DNA of 64,000 nt from Actinoplanes sichuanensis (GTDB lineage: Bacteria; Actinomycetota; Actinomycetes; Mycobacteriales; Micromonosporaceae): NCBI RefSeq assembly GCF_033097365.1, contig NZ_AP028461.1:930001-994000 (forward strand). Reading direction: 5' to 3'. Shown one piece after another: positions 44,784 to 54,561 of the stretch; the stretch's first letter is position 1; every line of letters starts with the position of its first letter. The translations under genes and the position numbers were made by a program. Below the pieces are notes generated by a model, which searched no databases, had not been told where the DNA came from, and saw nothing but the letters and a program-made list of their open reading frames with translations.

Positions 44784-45713
44784 ATGCACGAGTCACCATC
44801 GCACCAGTCCGCCCTGAGCCGCCGCAGCCTGTTGAGTGCCGCGGCCGCCGGCGCCGCCGCAGTCGGCGCGTCCACCGCCATCGGGTCGCCCGCGGCCGCC
44901 GGCGGGAAGTCCTCGCCGCACCGGGTACCCCGCGACCAGATCAGCGTCCAGCTCTACACGCTGCGCAACCAGCTCGCGATCGACCTCGAGGGCAGCTTCA
45001 CCCAGTTGGCCGCGATCGGATACACCCGCGTCGAGCACGCCGGGTTCGTCGGCCGTACCGCCGCCCAGTTCCGCACCGCCCTGAACAACGCCGGCCTGCG
45101 CGCCACCTCCGGGCACGCCGGGATTCCGCAACCGTGGAACGCCGAGACCTGGAAACGGACTCTCGAGGACGCCGCGATCGTCGGCAACAAGTACATCGTC
45201 CACCCGTACTTCGGCACCGACGCCAACGGCCCGATCCGTAACGGCGCCGTCTACCGCGCCTTCGCCGCCGACCTCAACAAGGCCGGTGAGCTCGCCCGCC
45301 GGGCCGGGCTCAGCTTCGGCTACCACAACCACCACAACGAATTCCTGCGCCAGGACGGCGGGGAGCGTACCGGCTTCGACATCCTCACCCGGGAGACCGA
45401 CTCCCGCCTGGTGCACCTCGAGGTCGACATCTACTGGGCCTGGCGCGGCTCGGCCGACCCGGTCGACCTGATCGAGAAGAACCGGCACCGGATCAAGCAG
45501 GTCCACGTCAAGGACATGAACGTGGGCAGCGGCTTCGCCGACCCCGGTGACGGGCTGATCGACTTCGAACGGGTCTTCCGCCGGGCCGGTGAGGCCGGGC
45601 TCGTCGAATACATCGTGGAACGCGACGACGCCGGCAGCCCGCCGCGCACCCCGGCGCAGGCCCTGGACACCGCCCGGGTCGGCTACCAGTACCTGTCCGG
45701 GCTGAGGTACTGA
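44784..45713 (+). CDS. Secreted (Tat) sugar phosphate isomerase/epimerase-like TIM-barrel protein
   Basis: 309 aa with a twin-arginine signal (SRRSLLSAAAAGAAAVGAST), then a xylose-isomerase-like TIM barrel: QISVQLYTLRNQLAIDL, YTRVEHAGFVGRT, YIVHPYFGTD, FGYHNHHNEFLR (Asn/His site), VHLEVDIYWAWRGSADP and KQVHVKDMNVGSGFADPGDG. Tat export fits folding around a metal cofactor in the cytoplasm. Extracellular members of this family are seen with sugar dehydrogenases and ThuA proteins, but their reaction is unclear. It lies 1 bp before the second dehydrogenase gene. ATG 44784 follows GGAGG. Confidence 0.87.
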   Translation: MHESPSHQSALSRRSLLSAAAAGAAAVGASTAIGSPAAAGGKSSPHRVPRDQISVQLYTLRNQLAIDLEGSFTQLAAIGYTRVEHAGFVGRTAAQFRTALNNAGLRATSGHAGIPQPWNAETWKRTLEDAAIVGNKYIVHPYFGTDANGPIRNGAVYRAFAADLNKAGELARRAGLSFGYHNHHNEFLRQDGGERTGFDILTRETDSRLVHLEVDIYWAWRGSADPVDLIEKNRHRIKQVHVKDMNVGSGFADPGDGLIDFERVFRRAGEAGLVEYIVERDDAGSPPRTPAQALDTARVGYQYLSGLRY

Positions 45714-45714
45714 C

Positions 45715-47775
45715 ATGCGACGTCTGCTCACCGCGGCCGCCGCGGCCCTGCTCGTCACCACCGGAGTCACCGGCTTCGGCAGCCCCGCCCAGGCCGCCCC
45801 ACCGCCGGACTCGGACTTCCAGAAGGTGACCCTCAACGACTTCCCGGGCGAGCCGATGGCCCTGGCCGTCCTGCCCGACGGGCGGGTGCTGCACACCGCC
45901 CGCAAGGGTCAGGTCCGCATCCACGAGCCCAGCACCGGCCGCAACGTCCTGGCCGCCACCATCCCGGTCTACCTGCACGACGAGGAGGGTGTGCAGGGAA
46001 TCGCCGTCGACCCGGACTTCAAACGCAACCACTGGGTGTACGTCTACTACTCCCCGGTGCTGAACACCCCGGTCGACGACCCGGCCACCCCGAGCGTCAA
46101 CGAGGGCAACGCCCCGGAGACCGGCACCGCCGCCGACTTCGCCCCGTTCAAGGGCCACCTGCAGCTGTCCCGGTTCAAGCTGCGCGGGAACACCCTCCAG
46201 CTGGGCACCGAGCAGAAGATCCTGCAGGTCCCGGTCGACCGCGGTATCTGCTGCCACGTCGGCGGAAAGATCGACTTCGACGGACGCGGCAACCTGTTCC
46301 TGTCGACCGGTGACGACACCAACCCGTTCGCCTCCTCCGGCTTCACGCCGATCGACGAGCGTCCGGACCGCAACCCGGCCTTCGACGCCCAGCGCAGCTC
46401 GGCCAACACCAACGACCTGCGGGGCAAGCTGCTGCGGATCACGGTCAACGCCAACGGCGGCTACTCGATCCCGCGCGGGAACCTCTTCAAGAAGGGCACC
46501 CCGAAGACCCGCCCGGAGATCTACGCGATGGGCCTGCGCAACCCGTTCCGCTTCGACGTCGACGAGCGGACCGGCGTCGCCTACCTGGCCGACTACTCAC
46601 CCGACGCCAACCAGCCGAACGCGACCCGCGGACCCGCCGGGCACGGCCGCTGGATGGCCGTCGACAAGCCCGCCAACTACGGGTGGCCGTACTGCGTCGC
46701 CCCGGACCTGCCCTACGTCGACTACGACTTCGCCACCGGCGTCTCCGGGCAGCCGTTCAACTGCGCGCAGCCGGTCAACGAGTCGCCGCACAACACCGGG
46801 CTGCGCAACCTTCCGCCGGTCGAGAAGGCCGAGGTCATCTACTCGTACGGCGCCAGCGCCCAGTTCCCGCAGTTGGGCACCGGCGGTATCGGCCCGATGG
46901 GCGGACCCGCCTACCACTACGACAAGCGCAGCAGGTCGGCGACGAAGTGGCCGGCCGACTTCGACGGCAAGCCGCTGTTCTACGAGTGGACCCGCGACTA
47001 CGTCAAGGCGTTCACCCTGGGCGCCGGTAACCAGGTCACCGCGATCGACTCGGTGCTGCCGTCGATCATCTTCGACAACCCGATGGACATCGAGTTCGGC
47101 CCGGACGGCGCGCTCTACGTCCTGGAGTACGGCGACGGCTACTTCTCCGAGAACCCGGAGGCGCAGCTGGCCCGGGTCGACTACGCGCCGCGCAACAAGA
47201 CCCCGATCGTGAAGGTCGACGCGACGCCGACGGTCGGCTCGGCCCCGTTCACGGTGAACTTCTCCAGTGCCGGCACGGTCGACCCGGACGGTGACCGGCT
47301 CCGCTACGCGTGGGACTTCGACGCCGACGGTGACGTCGACTCCCGCCAGGCCAACCCGTCGTACACGTACACCGTGAACGGCGACTACCGGGCCACCCTG
47401 AAGGTCACCGATTCCACCGGCCGGTCCGCGTCCGCCGAGTTCCTGCTGCACGTCGGCCCGGTGGCGCCCACCGTCTCGTTCGTCACGCCCACCGAGGGCC
47501 AGGCGTTCGAGTTCGGCGACACGGTGAACTTCGAGGTCGCCATCGTCGACGACAGCCCGGTGAACTGCGCCAACGTCGAGGTGTCCTACATCCTCGGCCA
47601 CGACCAGCACGGGCACCCGCTGTCCACCAGCACCGGCTGCACCGGTTCGATCACCACGTTCATCGACCCCGGACACGCCGGAGCGGAGAACCTGGCGGCG
47701 GTCTTCGTCGCCGAGTACACCGACGCCGACGGCCAGACCGGCTCGGCCGAGGTGGTCCTCACCCCCGCCGAGTAA
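45715..47775 (+). CDS. Secreted PQQ-type sugar dehydrogenase with PKD domain
   Basis: 686 aa: a signal peptide (1-26), a glucose/sorbosone dehydrogenase-like propeller (about 30-490) and a PKD domain (about 497-580), then the same small domain with GHDQHGHPL as in the paralogue at 38834-41617. Shared motifs include MALAVLPDGRVLHTARKG, YLHDEEGVQGIAVDPDF, RGICCHVGGKIDFDGRGNL and EIYAMGLRNPFR. It lacks the CBM6-like and CBM13 modules, so it is probably freely secreted rather than substrate-bound. It starts 1 bp after the Tat TIM-barrel gene and ends at a strong terminator. Confidence 0.87.
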   Translation: MRRLLTAAAAALLVTTGVTGFGSPAQAAPPPDSDFQKVTLNDFPGEPMALAVLPDGRVLHTARKGQVRIHEPSTGRNVLAATIPVYLHDEEGVQGIAVDPDFKRNHWVYVYYSPVLNTPVDDPATPSVNEGNAPETGTAADFAPFKGHLQLSRFKLRGNTLQLGTEQKILQVPVDRGICCHVGGKIDFDGRGNLFLSTGDDTNPFASSGFTPIDERPDRNPAFDAQRSSANTNDLRGKLLRITVNANGGYSIPRGNLFKKGTPKTRPEIYAMGLRNPFRFDVDERTGVAYLADYSPDANQPNATRGPAGHGRWMAVDKPANYGWPYCVAPDLPYVDYDFATGVSGQPFNCAQPVNESPHNTGLRNLPPVEKAEVIYSYGASAQFPQLGTGGIGPMGGPAYHYDKRSRSATKWPADFDGKPLFYEWTRDYVKAFTLGAGNQVTAIDSVLPSIIFDNPMDIEFGPDGALYVLEYGDGYFSENPEAQLARVDYAPRNKTPIVKVDATPTVGSAPFTVNFSSAGTVDPDGDRLRYAWDFDADGDVDSRQANPSYTYTVNGDYRATLKVTDSTGRSASAEFLLHVGPVAPTVSFVTPTEGQAFEFGDTVNFEVAIVDDSPVNCANVEVSYILGHDQHGHPLSTSTGCTGSITTFIDPGHAGAENLAAVFVAEYTDADGQTGSAEVVLTPAE

Positions 47776-47790
47776 CACGCTCCGCACATC

Positions 47791-47821
47791 GGCAGGCCCG
47801 GCACCCCGTGCCGGGCCTGCC
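47791..47821 (+). terminator. Terminator after the second sugar dehydrogenase gene
   Basis: Perfect 14-bp stem (47791-47804 with 47808-47821) with a CCC loop, 16 bp after the stop. Confidence 0.85.
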
Positions 47822-47867
47822 TCGTCGTGGGGTGACAATCGTGGCGCCTTGTCACCTGCTTCCGAAT

Positions 47868-47913
47868 ATTGTCAGAACAATGTATTGACCTTGGTCGCGG
47901 CCCGTCACAGGCT
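47868..47913 (+). promoter_or_regulatory. Inverted repeat and promoter of the second CUT2 operon
   Basis: ATTGT-CAGA-ACAAT (47868-47881), a perfect 5-bp inverted repeat, abuts TTGACC (47885-47890), which is followed after 17 bases by CAGGCT (47908-47913). The repeat lies just upstream of the -35 and is a good candidate operator or activator site. Confidence 0.5.
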
Positions 47914-47963
47914 CCACACAACGCCGCCGCGAAACACGGCGGAAACATATAGAAGGGATCCCG

Positions 47964-48956
47964 ATGATGCGCAGGTCTCGTAGGTGGGCGTCGGTGGCTG
48001 CCGTCTCCGCCACGATGCTCGCCCTCGCCGCGTGCAGCAGCGACAACGCGGTAAACGCCGAGAAGAGCACCGACACCAGTGGTGGCAAGGGTGGCTACGG
48101 ATACAAGATCGCCGTGGTCACGCACGGCGCGGCCGGTGACGCGTTCTGGAGCATCGTGAAGAACGGCGTCGAGAAGGCCGGCTCGGACATGGGTGACACG
48201 ATCACCTATTCCAGCGACGGCGACCCGCAGAAGCAGGCCCAGCTGATCGACGCCGCGGTGAACCAGAAGGTCGACGGCCTGGTCGTCTCGATGGCCAACC
48301 CGGACGCGCTCAAGGCCAGCGTGGAGAAGGCGGTCGCGGCCGGCATCCCGGTGATCACCATCAACTCCGGTGCCGCCAGGTCCAAGGAGTTCGGCGCGCT
48401 GACCCACATCGGCCAGGACGAGAAGGTCGCCGGTGAGGCGGTCGGCACCGAGCTGAAGAACCAGGGCGTCAAGAAGGCCGTCTGCGTCATCCACGAGGCC
48501 GGCAACGTCGGTCTTGAGGAGCGCTGCGCCGCGGTCGCCTCCACCCTCGGCGCGCCGATCGAGAACCTCCAGGTGGACATCAACAACCTGCAGTCCTCGC
48601 AGGCCACCATCAAGGCCAAGCTGCAGACGGACACCGCGATCGACGGTGTCGTCACGCTCGGTGGCCCGGTCGCGAACGTCGCCTCGGCCGCGATCGGCGA
48701 GGCCGGATCGGCCGCGAAACTGGCCACCTTCGACCTGAACGCGGACGTCGCCAAGGCGGTCCAGGACGGCAAGATCCTCTTCGCCGTCGACCAGCAGCCC
48801 TACCTGCAGGGCTACCAGGCGGTCGTCATGCTGACCCAGTACAAGTCGAACCTCAACGTCCTCGGCGGCGGCCGGCAGGTGCTCACCGGCCCGGCCCTGG
48901 TCACCAAGGACAACGCCGCCCAGATCGCCCAGCTCGCCGCGGCCGGAACCCGCTGA
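47964..48956 (+). CDS. Sugar-binding lipoprotein of second CUT2 transporter
   Basis: 330-aa periplasmic-binding-protein type I with lipobox LALAAC. Ligand-domain motifs are IAVVTHGAAGDAFWSIVKNG, DGLVVSMANPDALKASVEKA, VCVIHEAGNVGLEERC and ILFAVDQQPYLQGYQAV, resembling fructose/ribose-type binders. It is the first gene of the operon (binding protein, permease, ATPase, dehydrogenase), after AGAAGGG. ATG 47967 is an alternative start. Confidence 0.9.
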   Translation: MMRRSRRWASVAAVSATMLALAACSSDNAVNAEKSTDTSGGKGGYGYKIAVVTHGAAGDAFWSIVKNGVEKAGSDMGDTITYSSDGDPQKQAQLIDAAVNQKVDGLVVSMANPDALKASVEKAVAAGIPVITINSGAARSKEFGALTHIGQDEKVAGEAVGTELKNQGVKKAVCVIHEAGNVGLEERCAAVASTLGAPIENLQVDINNLQSSQATIKAKLQTDTAIDGVVTLGGPVANVASAAIGEAGSAAKLATFDLNADVAKAVQDGKILFAVDQQPYLQGYQAVVMLTQYKSNLNVLGGGRQVLTGPALVTKDNAAQIAQLAAAGTR

Positions 48957-48957
48957 C

Positions 48958-50007
48958 ATGACCGCCGGCACCGCCAGCAAGGCCGGCCCGGACGAGCGTC
49001 TCGCCCGGGCCGGCCTGCTCAAACGGATTCTGCTGAAGCCCGAGCTCGGCGCCTCGATCGGTGCCGTGCTGGTCTTCGTCTTCTTCGCCGTGCTCTCCGA
49101 CGTGTTCCGGTCGGCCGGCGGCATCGCGAACTGGCTCGACCCGGCCTCCACGCTCGGCATCATGGCCGTCGCGGTCGCGCTGCTGATGATCGGCGGCCAC
49201 TTCGACCTCTCCGCCGGTGTGCAGACCGGCACCGCGGCGATCACCAGCGGCCTGCTGACCACCTACTACGGCGTCAACACCTGGGCGGCGCTGGTGATCT
49301 CGCTGGCCCTGGTCCTGGCGATCGGGTTCGTCAACGGATACCTCGTGGTGCGGACCGGGCTGCCGAGTTTCATCATCACGCTCGGCACGTTCCTCATGCT
49401 CCAGGGCCTCAACCTGGGCATCACCAAGCTCGTCACCAACACCGTGCAGGTCAACAACTTCAACAAGATCATCGGGTACGACGTACTGCACGCGATCTTC
49501 GCGAGTGAGTTCACGATCGCCGGGGCGAGTTTCCAGATCGCGATCGTGTGGTGGGTGGTCGCCACCATCCTGGGTTCGTGGCTGCTGCTGCGCACCCGGT
49601 TCGGCAACTGGATCTTCGCCACCGGCGGGGACCCGAACGCCGGCCGCAACGTCGGGGTGCCGGTCGCCCGTACCACCATCTCGCTCTTCATGATCACTTC
49701 GTTCGCCGCCTGGTTCGTCGGCACCACCCAGATCGTGCGTCTCACCTCGATCCAGGCCCAGGCCGGCTTCGGGCAGGAGCTGATCTACATCGTCGCCGCG
49801 GTGATCGGCGGCTGCCTGCTCACCGGCGGGTTCGGCTCCGCGATCGGCGCGTCGATCGGCGCGCTGATCTTCGGCATGACGTCGCAGGGCATCGTCTACG
49901 CCGGCTGGGACGCCGACTGGTTCAAGTTCTTCCTGGGCGCGATGCTGCTGCTCGCGGTACTGGCCAACCAGTACATCCGCCGTTTCGCCGAACTGTCGAG
50001 GAGGTAG
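48958..50007 (+). CDS. CUT2 sugar ABC transporter permease
   Basis: 349-aa inner-membrane permease with about 9-10 spans. Hallmarks are [41 protein letters not shown] and [19 protein letters not shown]. FrcC-type fructose permeases share this layout. It starts 1 bp after the binding-protein stop. Confidence 0.92.
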   Translation: MTAGTASKAGPDERLARAGLLKRILLKPELGASIGAVLVFVFFAVLSDVFRSAGGIANWLDPASTLGIMAVAVALLMIGGHFDLSAGVQTGTAAITSGLLTTYYGVNTWAALVISLALVLAIGFVNGYLVVRTGLPSFIITLGTFLMLQGLNLGITKLVTNTVQVNNFNKIIGYDVLHAIFASEFTIAGASFQIAIVWWVVATILGSWLLLRTRFGNWIFATGGDPNAGRNVGVPVARTTISLFMITSFAAWFVGTTQIVRLTSIQAQAGFGQELIYIVAAVIGGCLLTGGFGSAIGASIGALIFGMTSQGIVYAGWDADWFKFFLGAMLLLAVLANQYIRRFAELSRR

Positions 50008-50009
50008 GG

Positions 50010-50795
50010 ATGGCAGACGTTCCACTGCTGGAGATCCGGGACGTCAGCAAGACGTTCGGCAGCGTGATCTCACTCAGCGGCGTCTCCACGACGGTCCGCG
50101 CCGGGCAGGTCACCTGTGTGCTCGGCGACAACGGCGCCGGCAAGTCGACGTTCATCAAGATCCTGTCCGGGGTGCACCAGCCGGACGGTGGTGAACTGCT
50201 GCTCGACGGGAAACCCATCCGGCTCGGCAGCCCGCGGGAGGCGCTCGACGCCGGGATCGCCACCGTCTATCAGGACCTCGCGATGGTTCCGCTGATGGCG
50301 ATCTGGCGTAACTTCTTCCTCGGCTCCGAACCGACCAAGGGCTGGGGGCCGTTCCGCCGGTTCGACCGGGCCACCGCGATCGAGACCACCAGGCGCGAAC
50401 TCGCCGACATGGGCATCGACATCCGCGACCCGGACCAGCCGGTCGGCACCCTCTCCGGCGGCGAACGGCAGTCGGTGGCCATCGCCCGGGCCGTCCACTT
50501 CGGCGCCCGACTGCTGATCCTCGACGAGCCGACGTCGGCGCTCGGCGTCAAACAGGCCGGAGTCGTGCTGCGCTACATCGCACGCGCCCGGGGCCGCGGA
50601 CTCGGGGTCGTCTTCATCACCCACAACCCGCACCACGCGTACCCGGTGGGGGACCGGTTCCTGCTGCTCAACCGGGGGAAGAGCCTCGGCGACTTCGCGA
50701 AGGACGAGCTGTCGCTGCCGGAGCTGACGAAGATGATGGCCGGCGGTGCCGAGCTCGACCAGCTGGCCCACGAGCTGGAACGGGAACCGTCATGA
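50010..50795 (+). CDS. CUT2 ABC transporter ATPase with a single nucleotide-binding domain (FrcA-like)
   Basis: 261 aa with Walker [10 protein letters not shown], the signature [14 protein letters not shown], Walker [13 protein letters not shown] and H-loop [10 protein letters not shown]. Only one nucleotide-binding domain is present, unlike the double-domain ATPase at 25708-27240, so it would work as a homodimer. This is the FrcA arrangement. GAGGAGG precedes ATG 50010. The stop overlaps the dehydrogenase start (ATGA). Confidence 0.92.
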   Translation: MADVPLLEIRDVSKTFGSVISLSGVSTTVRAGQVTCVLGDNGAGKSTFIKILSGVHQPDGGELLLDGKPIRLGSPREALDAGIATVYQDLAMVPLMAIWRNFFLGSEPTKGWGPFRRFDRATAIETTRRELADMGIDIRDPDQPVGTLSGGERQSVAIARAVHFGARLLILDEPTSALGVKQAGVVLRYIARARGRGLGVVFITHNPHHAYPVGDRFLLLNRGKSLGDFAKDELSLPELTKMMAGGAELDQLAHELEREPS

Positions 50796-51940
50796 CCCGC
50801 TCCCTCGGTGTGGCGGTCGTCGGGTTCGGGTGGATGGGGCATGCGCACACCCGCGCCTACCTGCGTGCCCGCCACCACTACCCGAACCTGCCGATCGCCG
50901 CCCACCTGGTCACCGTCGCCGACCCGGAACCGGGACGGGCCGACGCCGCCGCCGAGCAGTACGGCTTCGCCGGATCCACCACCGACTGGCGTGAGCTGCT
51001 CACCGATCCACGAGTCGAGGCGGTCAGCGTCACCGCCCCGAACTTCCTGCACCGCGAGATCGGCGCCGCCGTCGCCGAGTCCGGGCGGCACCTGTGGATC
51101 GAGAAACCGGTCGGCCTTACCGGCGACGACGCCCACGCGGTGGCCGCCGCCGCCACCGAAGCCGGTGTCCGGAGCACGGTCGGGTTCAACTACCGGGCCG
51201 CGCCCGCCGTCGCCGAGGCCCGCGCGCTGATCGCGAACGGCGCGATCGGCCGGGTCACCAATGCCCGGTTCCGGTTCTTCAGCGACTACGCGGCCCACCC
51301 GGAAGGAGCGCTGTCCTGGCGGTTCACCCGCTCCCACGGCGGCAGCGGGGTGCTCGGCGACCTGGCCTCGCACGCCGTCGATCTGGCCCGGCACCTGCTC
51401 GGCGACATCGAGTCGCTGGTCGCCGACACCGTCACGGTGATTCCGGAACGACCCACGGTCACCGGCGCGGCCAGCCACTTCTCCCGCGCCGACGGGCCAC
51501 CCGGACCGGTCGAGAACGAGGACCACCTGAACGCGCTGCTCCGGTTCACCGGCGGCGCCCGGGCCGTGCTGGAGGCGAGCCGGGTCGCGGTGGGTGAGCA
51601 GAACACGTACGGCTTCGAGATCCACGGCACCACCGGGGCACTGGCCTGGGACTTCCGACGGATGGGCGAACTGTCGGTCAGCACCGGCGCCGACTACCAG
51701 TCACAGAGCTACCGGACCGTCTTCGCCGGGCCCGGCAACGGCGACTTCGGGGCCTTCCAACCGGGCGCCGGGATCGCGATGAGCTACGACGACACCAAGG
51801 TCATCGAAGCGGCCGGGTTCCTGCGGTCGGTGGCCGAGGGCACCCCGTACGGGCCGACCCTCGACGACGCGGTCGCGGCCGCCGTCGTCCTGGACGCCAT
51901 GCTCGACTCCGTCCGTACCGGAGCCTGGGTTTCGCTCTGA
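50792..51940 (+). CDS. Gfo/Idh/MocA family oxidoreductase
   Basis: 382-aa NAD(P)-dependent dehydrogenase: Rossmann motif [39 protein letters not shown], catalytic-region [16 protein letters not shown], and C-terminal [20 protein letters not shown]. Likely substrate is the sugar brought in by the preceding transporter, possibly as a 3-keto sugar. It is a paralogue in position and type of the enzyme at 29481-30695. Confidence 0.9.
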   Translation: MTRSLGVAVVGFGWMGHAHTRAYLRARHHYPNLPIAAHLVTVADPEPGRADAAAEQYGFAGSTTDWRELLTDPRVEAVSVTAPNFLHREIGAAVAESGRHLWIEKPVGLTGDDAHAVAAAATEAGVRSTVGFNYRAAPAVAEARALIANGAIGRVTNARFRFFSDYAAHPEGALSWRFTRSHGGSGVLGDLASHAVDLARHLLGDIESLVADTVTVIPERPTVTGAASHFSRADGPPGPVENEDHLNALLRFTGGARAVLEASRVAVGEQNTYGFEIHGTTGALAWDFRRMGELSVSTGADYQSQSYRTVFAGPGNGDFGAFQPGAGIAMSYDDTKVIEAAGFLRSVAEGTPYGPTLDDAVAAAVVLDAMLDSVRTGAWVSL

Positions 51941-51979
51941 TTTTCTGTTGTCGGCCGGGCCGGTGACCGTCTCCCGTAT

Positions 51980-52495
51980 GTGGTTGTCGAAACCGGCCGG
52001 CACCGGCGGCCCGCCTCGCCGATGGGGCGGGCCGTGCTGGTCGCGGCGTGCTGGTTGACGGTGCTCGCGGTCAGCCCGTACCGGCAGGTGTCCCCTCGGG
52101 TGCACGACATCGCGCTGCTCGTGCATCTGGGATCGATGGTGATCGGCTTCGGCGCGGTGCTCACCGTCGACTGGTTCGGGCTGCTCTGGCTGGCCGGTCG
52201 CCGCACCCTCACCGACGTCCTGAACACCGCCCGTGGCACCCACGTGCCGATCTGGGCCGGTTTCGCCGGACTCCTCGCCTCCGGCGCGCTGCTCGGCCTG
52301 CCGGCCGGCCCGAAAGCGCTCGCGGTGCTGGTCATCGGCGTCAACGGGGTGTACGCCGCGGTGCTCCTGCGCGAACTGACCCGCCATCCCGAACCGCCCA
52401 CGTCGCTGCTGCTCCGCTCGGGGATCGCGACGCTGATCTCGCAGGCCGGCTGGTGGACGGCCCTGATCCTCGGTTACCTCAACAGTCGCGGCTAG
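51980..52495 (+). CDS. Small integral membrane protein of unknown function
   Basis: 171 aa with about four membrane spans ([80 protein letters not shown]). No family recognised with confidence. The start is uncertain: GTG 51980 or ATG 52022, neither with a clear ribosome site. It stands alone between the ABC operon and an SDR gene. Confidence 0.65.
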   Translation: MVVETGRHRRPASPMGRAVLVAACWLTVLAVSPYRQVSPRVHDIALLVHLGSMVIGFGAVLTVDWFGLLWLAGRRTLTDVLNTARGTHVPIWAGFAGLLASGALLGLPAGPKALAVLVIGVNGVYAAVLLRELTRHPEPPTSLLLRSGIATLISQAGWWTALILGYLNSRG

Positions 52496-52548
52496 CCTGG
52501 GATCGTCAGGCCGTGGATACCCCTCGTGGCCGCCCGCATCCTGGTGAC

Positions 52549-53490
52549 ATGCCACGCACCGAACCCACCGTCACCGTCCCCGACCTCACCGGCAAGCTCG
52601 CCGTCGTCACCGGCGCCAGCGACGGGATCGGCCTCGAGATCGCCGCCCGCCTCGCCGCCGCCGGAGCCGAGATCGTCCTCCCGGTCCGCAACCCCGCCAA
52701 GGGGCAGGCGGCCATCACCGAGATCCACCGGCGGACCCCGGCCGCCCGGCTGTCCCCGCGCCGTCTCGACCTGTCGTCGCTGGAGTCGGTGGCCGCGCTC
52801 GGCGCCGAACTGCGGGACGACGGCCGGCCGATCCACCTGCTGGTCAACAACGCCGGTGTGATGACCCCACCGGACCGGCAGGTGACCGCCGACGGTTTCG
52901 AGCTGCAGTTCGGCACCAACCACCTCGGCCACTTCGCGTTGGTCGCGCACCTGATGCCGCTGCTGCGGGCCGGTTCGGCGCGGATCACCTCGCAGATCAG
53001 CGTCGCGGCCGACTCCGGCGCCATCAACTGGGCCGACCTCAACTGGGAACAGTCGTACGACGGCATGCGCGCGTACAACCAATCGAAGATCGCTTTCGGT
53101 CTCTTCGGTCTGGAGCTGGCCCGGCGCAGCCGACGGTACGGCTGGGGCATCACCAGCAACCTGTCCCACCCCGGCGTCGCCCCGACCAGCCTGCTCGCCG
53201 CCCGCCCCGAGGTCGGCCGGTCCCGGGAGACCGTCGGCCGCCGGCTCATCGGCGCACTGTCCGCCCGCGGCATCCTGCTCGGCACCGCCCGGACCGCGGC
53301 GCTGCCCGCGGTACTCGCCGTCACCACCGGGCACGACGGCCTCTTCTACGGGCCGAGCGGCCCCGGACACCTCGGTGGTGCGCCGGCCGAGCAGAAGCTG
53401 TACTCCCGGCTGCGTTCCGAGGAGGAGGCCGAGCGCGTGTGGCGTACCTCCGAAGAATCGACCTCGACGTCCTTCGCGCAACTACGGTGA
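52549..53490 (+). CDS. Short-chain dehydrogenase/reductase
   Basis: 313-aa NAD(P)-dependent SDR. The cofactor motif is [21 protein letters not shown] (TGxxxGIG). The NNAG motif is in [12 protein letters not shown] and the active-site Tyr/Lys in [12 protein letters not shown], with Ser in [12 protein letters not shown]. It resembles retinol dehydrogenase or WW-domain-type SDRs used on unknown lipophilic substrates. It ends 4 bp before the XRE-type regulator start, probably co-transcribed. Confidence 0.88.
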   Translation: MPRTEPTVTVPDLTGKLAVVTGASDGIGLEIAARLAAAGAEIVLPVRNPAKGQAAITEIHRRTPAARLSPRRLDLSSLESVAALGAELRDDGRPIHLLVNNAGVMTPPDRQVTADGFELQFGTNHLGHFALVAHLMPLLRAGSARITSQISVAADSGAINWADLNWEQSYDGMRAYNQSKIAFGLFGLELARRSRRYGWGITSNLSHPGVAPTSLLAARPEVGRSRETVGRRLIGALSARGILLGTARTAALPAVLAVTTGHDGLFYGPSGPGHLGGAPAEQKLYSRLRSEEEAERVWRTSEESTSTSFAQLR

Positions 53491-53494
53491 CCTG

Positions 53495-54340
53495 ATGCAG
53501 ATCGATCGCGCCGGGCTCGCCGAATTCCTGCGCCGTCGCCGCGAGTCGCTGCAACCCGAGGACGTCGGCCTGCCGCGGGGCCCGCGCCGCCGGACGTCCG
53601 GCCTGCGCCGGGAGGAGGTGGCCACGCTCTGCCACATCTCGGCCGACTACTACAGCCGGCTGGAACGCGAGCGTGGCCCGCACCCCTCCGAGCAGATGAT
53701 CGCCTCGATCGCCCAGGGCCTGCACCTCTCCCACGACGAACGTGATCATCTGTTCCGCCTGGCCGGCCACCACCCACCGGTGCGCGGGGCCAGTGGCGAG
53801 CACATCAGCCCCGGCCTGCTGCGGATCTTCGACCGGCTCGCCGACACGCCCGCCGAGATCGTCACCGAGTTGGGCGAGACCCTGCGGCAGAACCGGCTCG
53901 GCGTCGCCCTCAACGGCGACCTCACCCGGTTCACCGGCCCGGCCCGCAGCATCGGCTACCGCTGGTTCACCGACCCGGCCTGCCGGGCCCTCTACCACCC
54001 CGACGACCATCCGCTGCACTCCCGCGTCTTCGCCTCCGGGCTGCGTCACGTGCTCGCCCTCCGGGGTCCCCGCTCCCGGGCCGCACACCTGCACAGCCTG
54101 CTGATGGAACAGAGCGAAGAGTTCCGCGCCGTCTGGGCCGAGCATGAGATCGGCATTCGGTACGCCCACCTCAAACGATTCGTGCATCCCGAGGTGGGCG
54201 CCCTGGAGCTGACCTGCCAGGCACTCGCCGACCCGGACCAGGGGCACTCCCTGCTCGTGTACACCGCCGTGCCCGGCACCGAGAGCTATGAAAAGCTGGA
54301 GTTGCTCGCCGTCGTCGGCGCGTTTGACGGGGGGCCGTAA
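53495..54340 (+). CDS. XRE-family regulator with MmyB-like ligand domain
   Basis: 281 aa. An N-terminal helix-turn-helix (about 8-80; FLRRRRESLQPEDVGLPRGPRRRTSGLRREEVATLCHIS, DYYSRLERERGPHPSEQ) is followed by an MmyB-like domain (about 105-275; GYRWFTDPACRALYHPDDH, HPEVGALELTCQALADPDQGH). Such regulators in actinomycetes commonly sit next to, and control, an SDR gene, as here. Confidence 0.9.
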   Translation: MQIDRAGLAEFLRRRRESLQPEDVGLPRGPRRRTSGLRREEVATLCHISADYYSRLERERGPHPSEQMIASIAQGLHLSHDERDHLFRLAGHHPPVRGASGEHISPGLLRIFDRLADTPAEIVTELGETLRQNRLGVALNGDLTRFTGPARSIGYRWFTDPACRALYHPDDHPLHSRVFASGLRHVLALRGPRSRAAHLHSLLMEQSEEFRAVWAEHEIGIRYAHLKRFVHPEVGALELTCQALADPDQGHSLLVYTAVPGTESYEKLELLAVVGAFDGGP

Positions 54341-54349
54341 GCTCGGTCG

Positions 54350-54546
54350 CTCGGCGAGCCGTTCGTTCGCTTCGTGCGTCTTGTTCGCTCCGATCGGCGG
54401 ACCGTCACTCGGGCGAAGCATCGTTCGGTGAACCGTCGCTCGGGCGAACCTGTCGCTCGACGAACGTTTTGCTCGGCGAATGTTTGCTCGGCGAATCCTT
54501 CGCTTGGCGAACTCTTCGCTTGGCGAGCCCTTCGCTTGGCGAACCC
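54350..54546 (+). repeat. Tandem array of about 16-bp palindromic units before a PAP2 gene
   Basis: About a dozen degenerate units with core CTNGGCGAA. The last four are regular 16-mers (54483-54498, 54499-54514, 54515-54530, 54531-54546), e.g. TTCGCTTGGCGAACTC, each with the inverted repeat TTCGC-TTG-GCGAA. It fills nearly the whole 221-bp gap and ends 15 bp before the PAP2 start. Confidence 0.85.
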
Positions 54547-54561
54547 GGGAGGTGGCCACGA

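Noticed and set aside
38834..47775. Local PQQ biosynthesis genes to serve the two dehydrogenases
   Set aside because: No pqqA-E-like gene occurs in the window, so the cofactor source is unknown.
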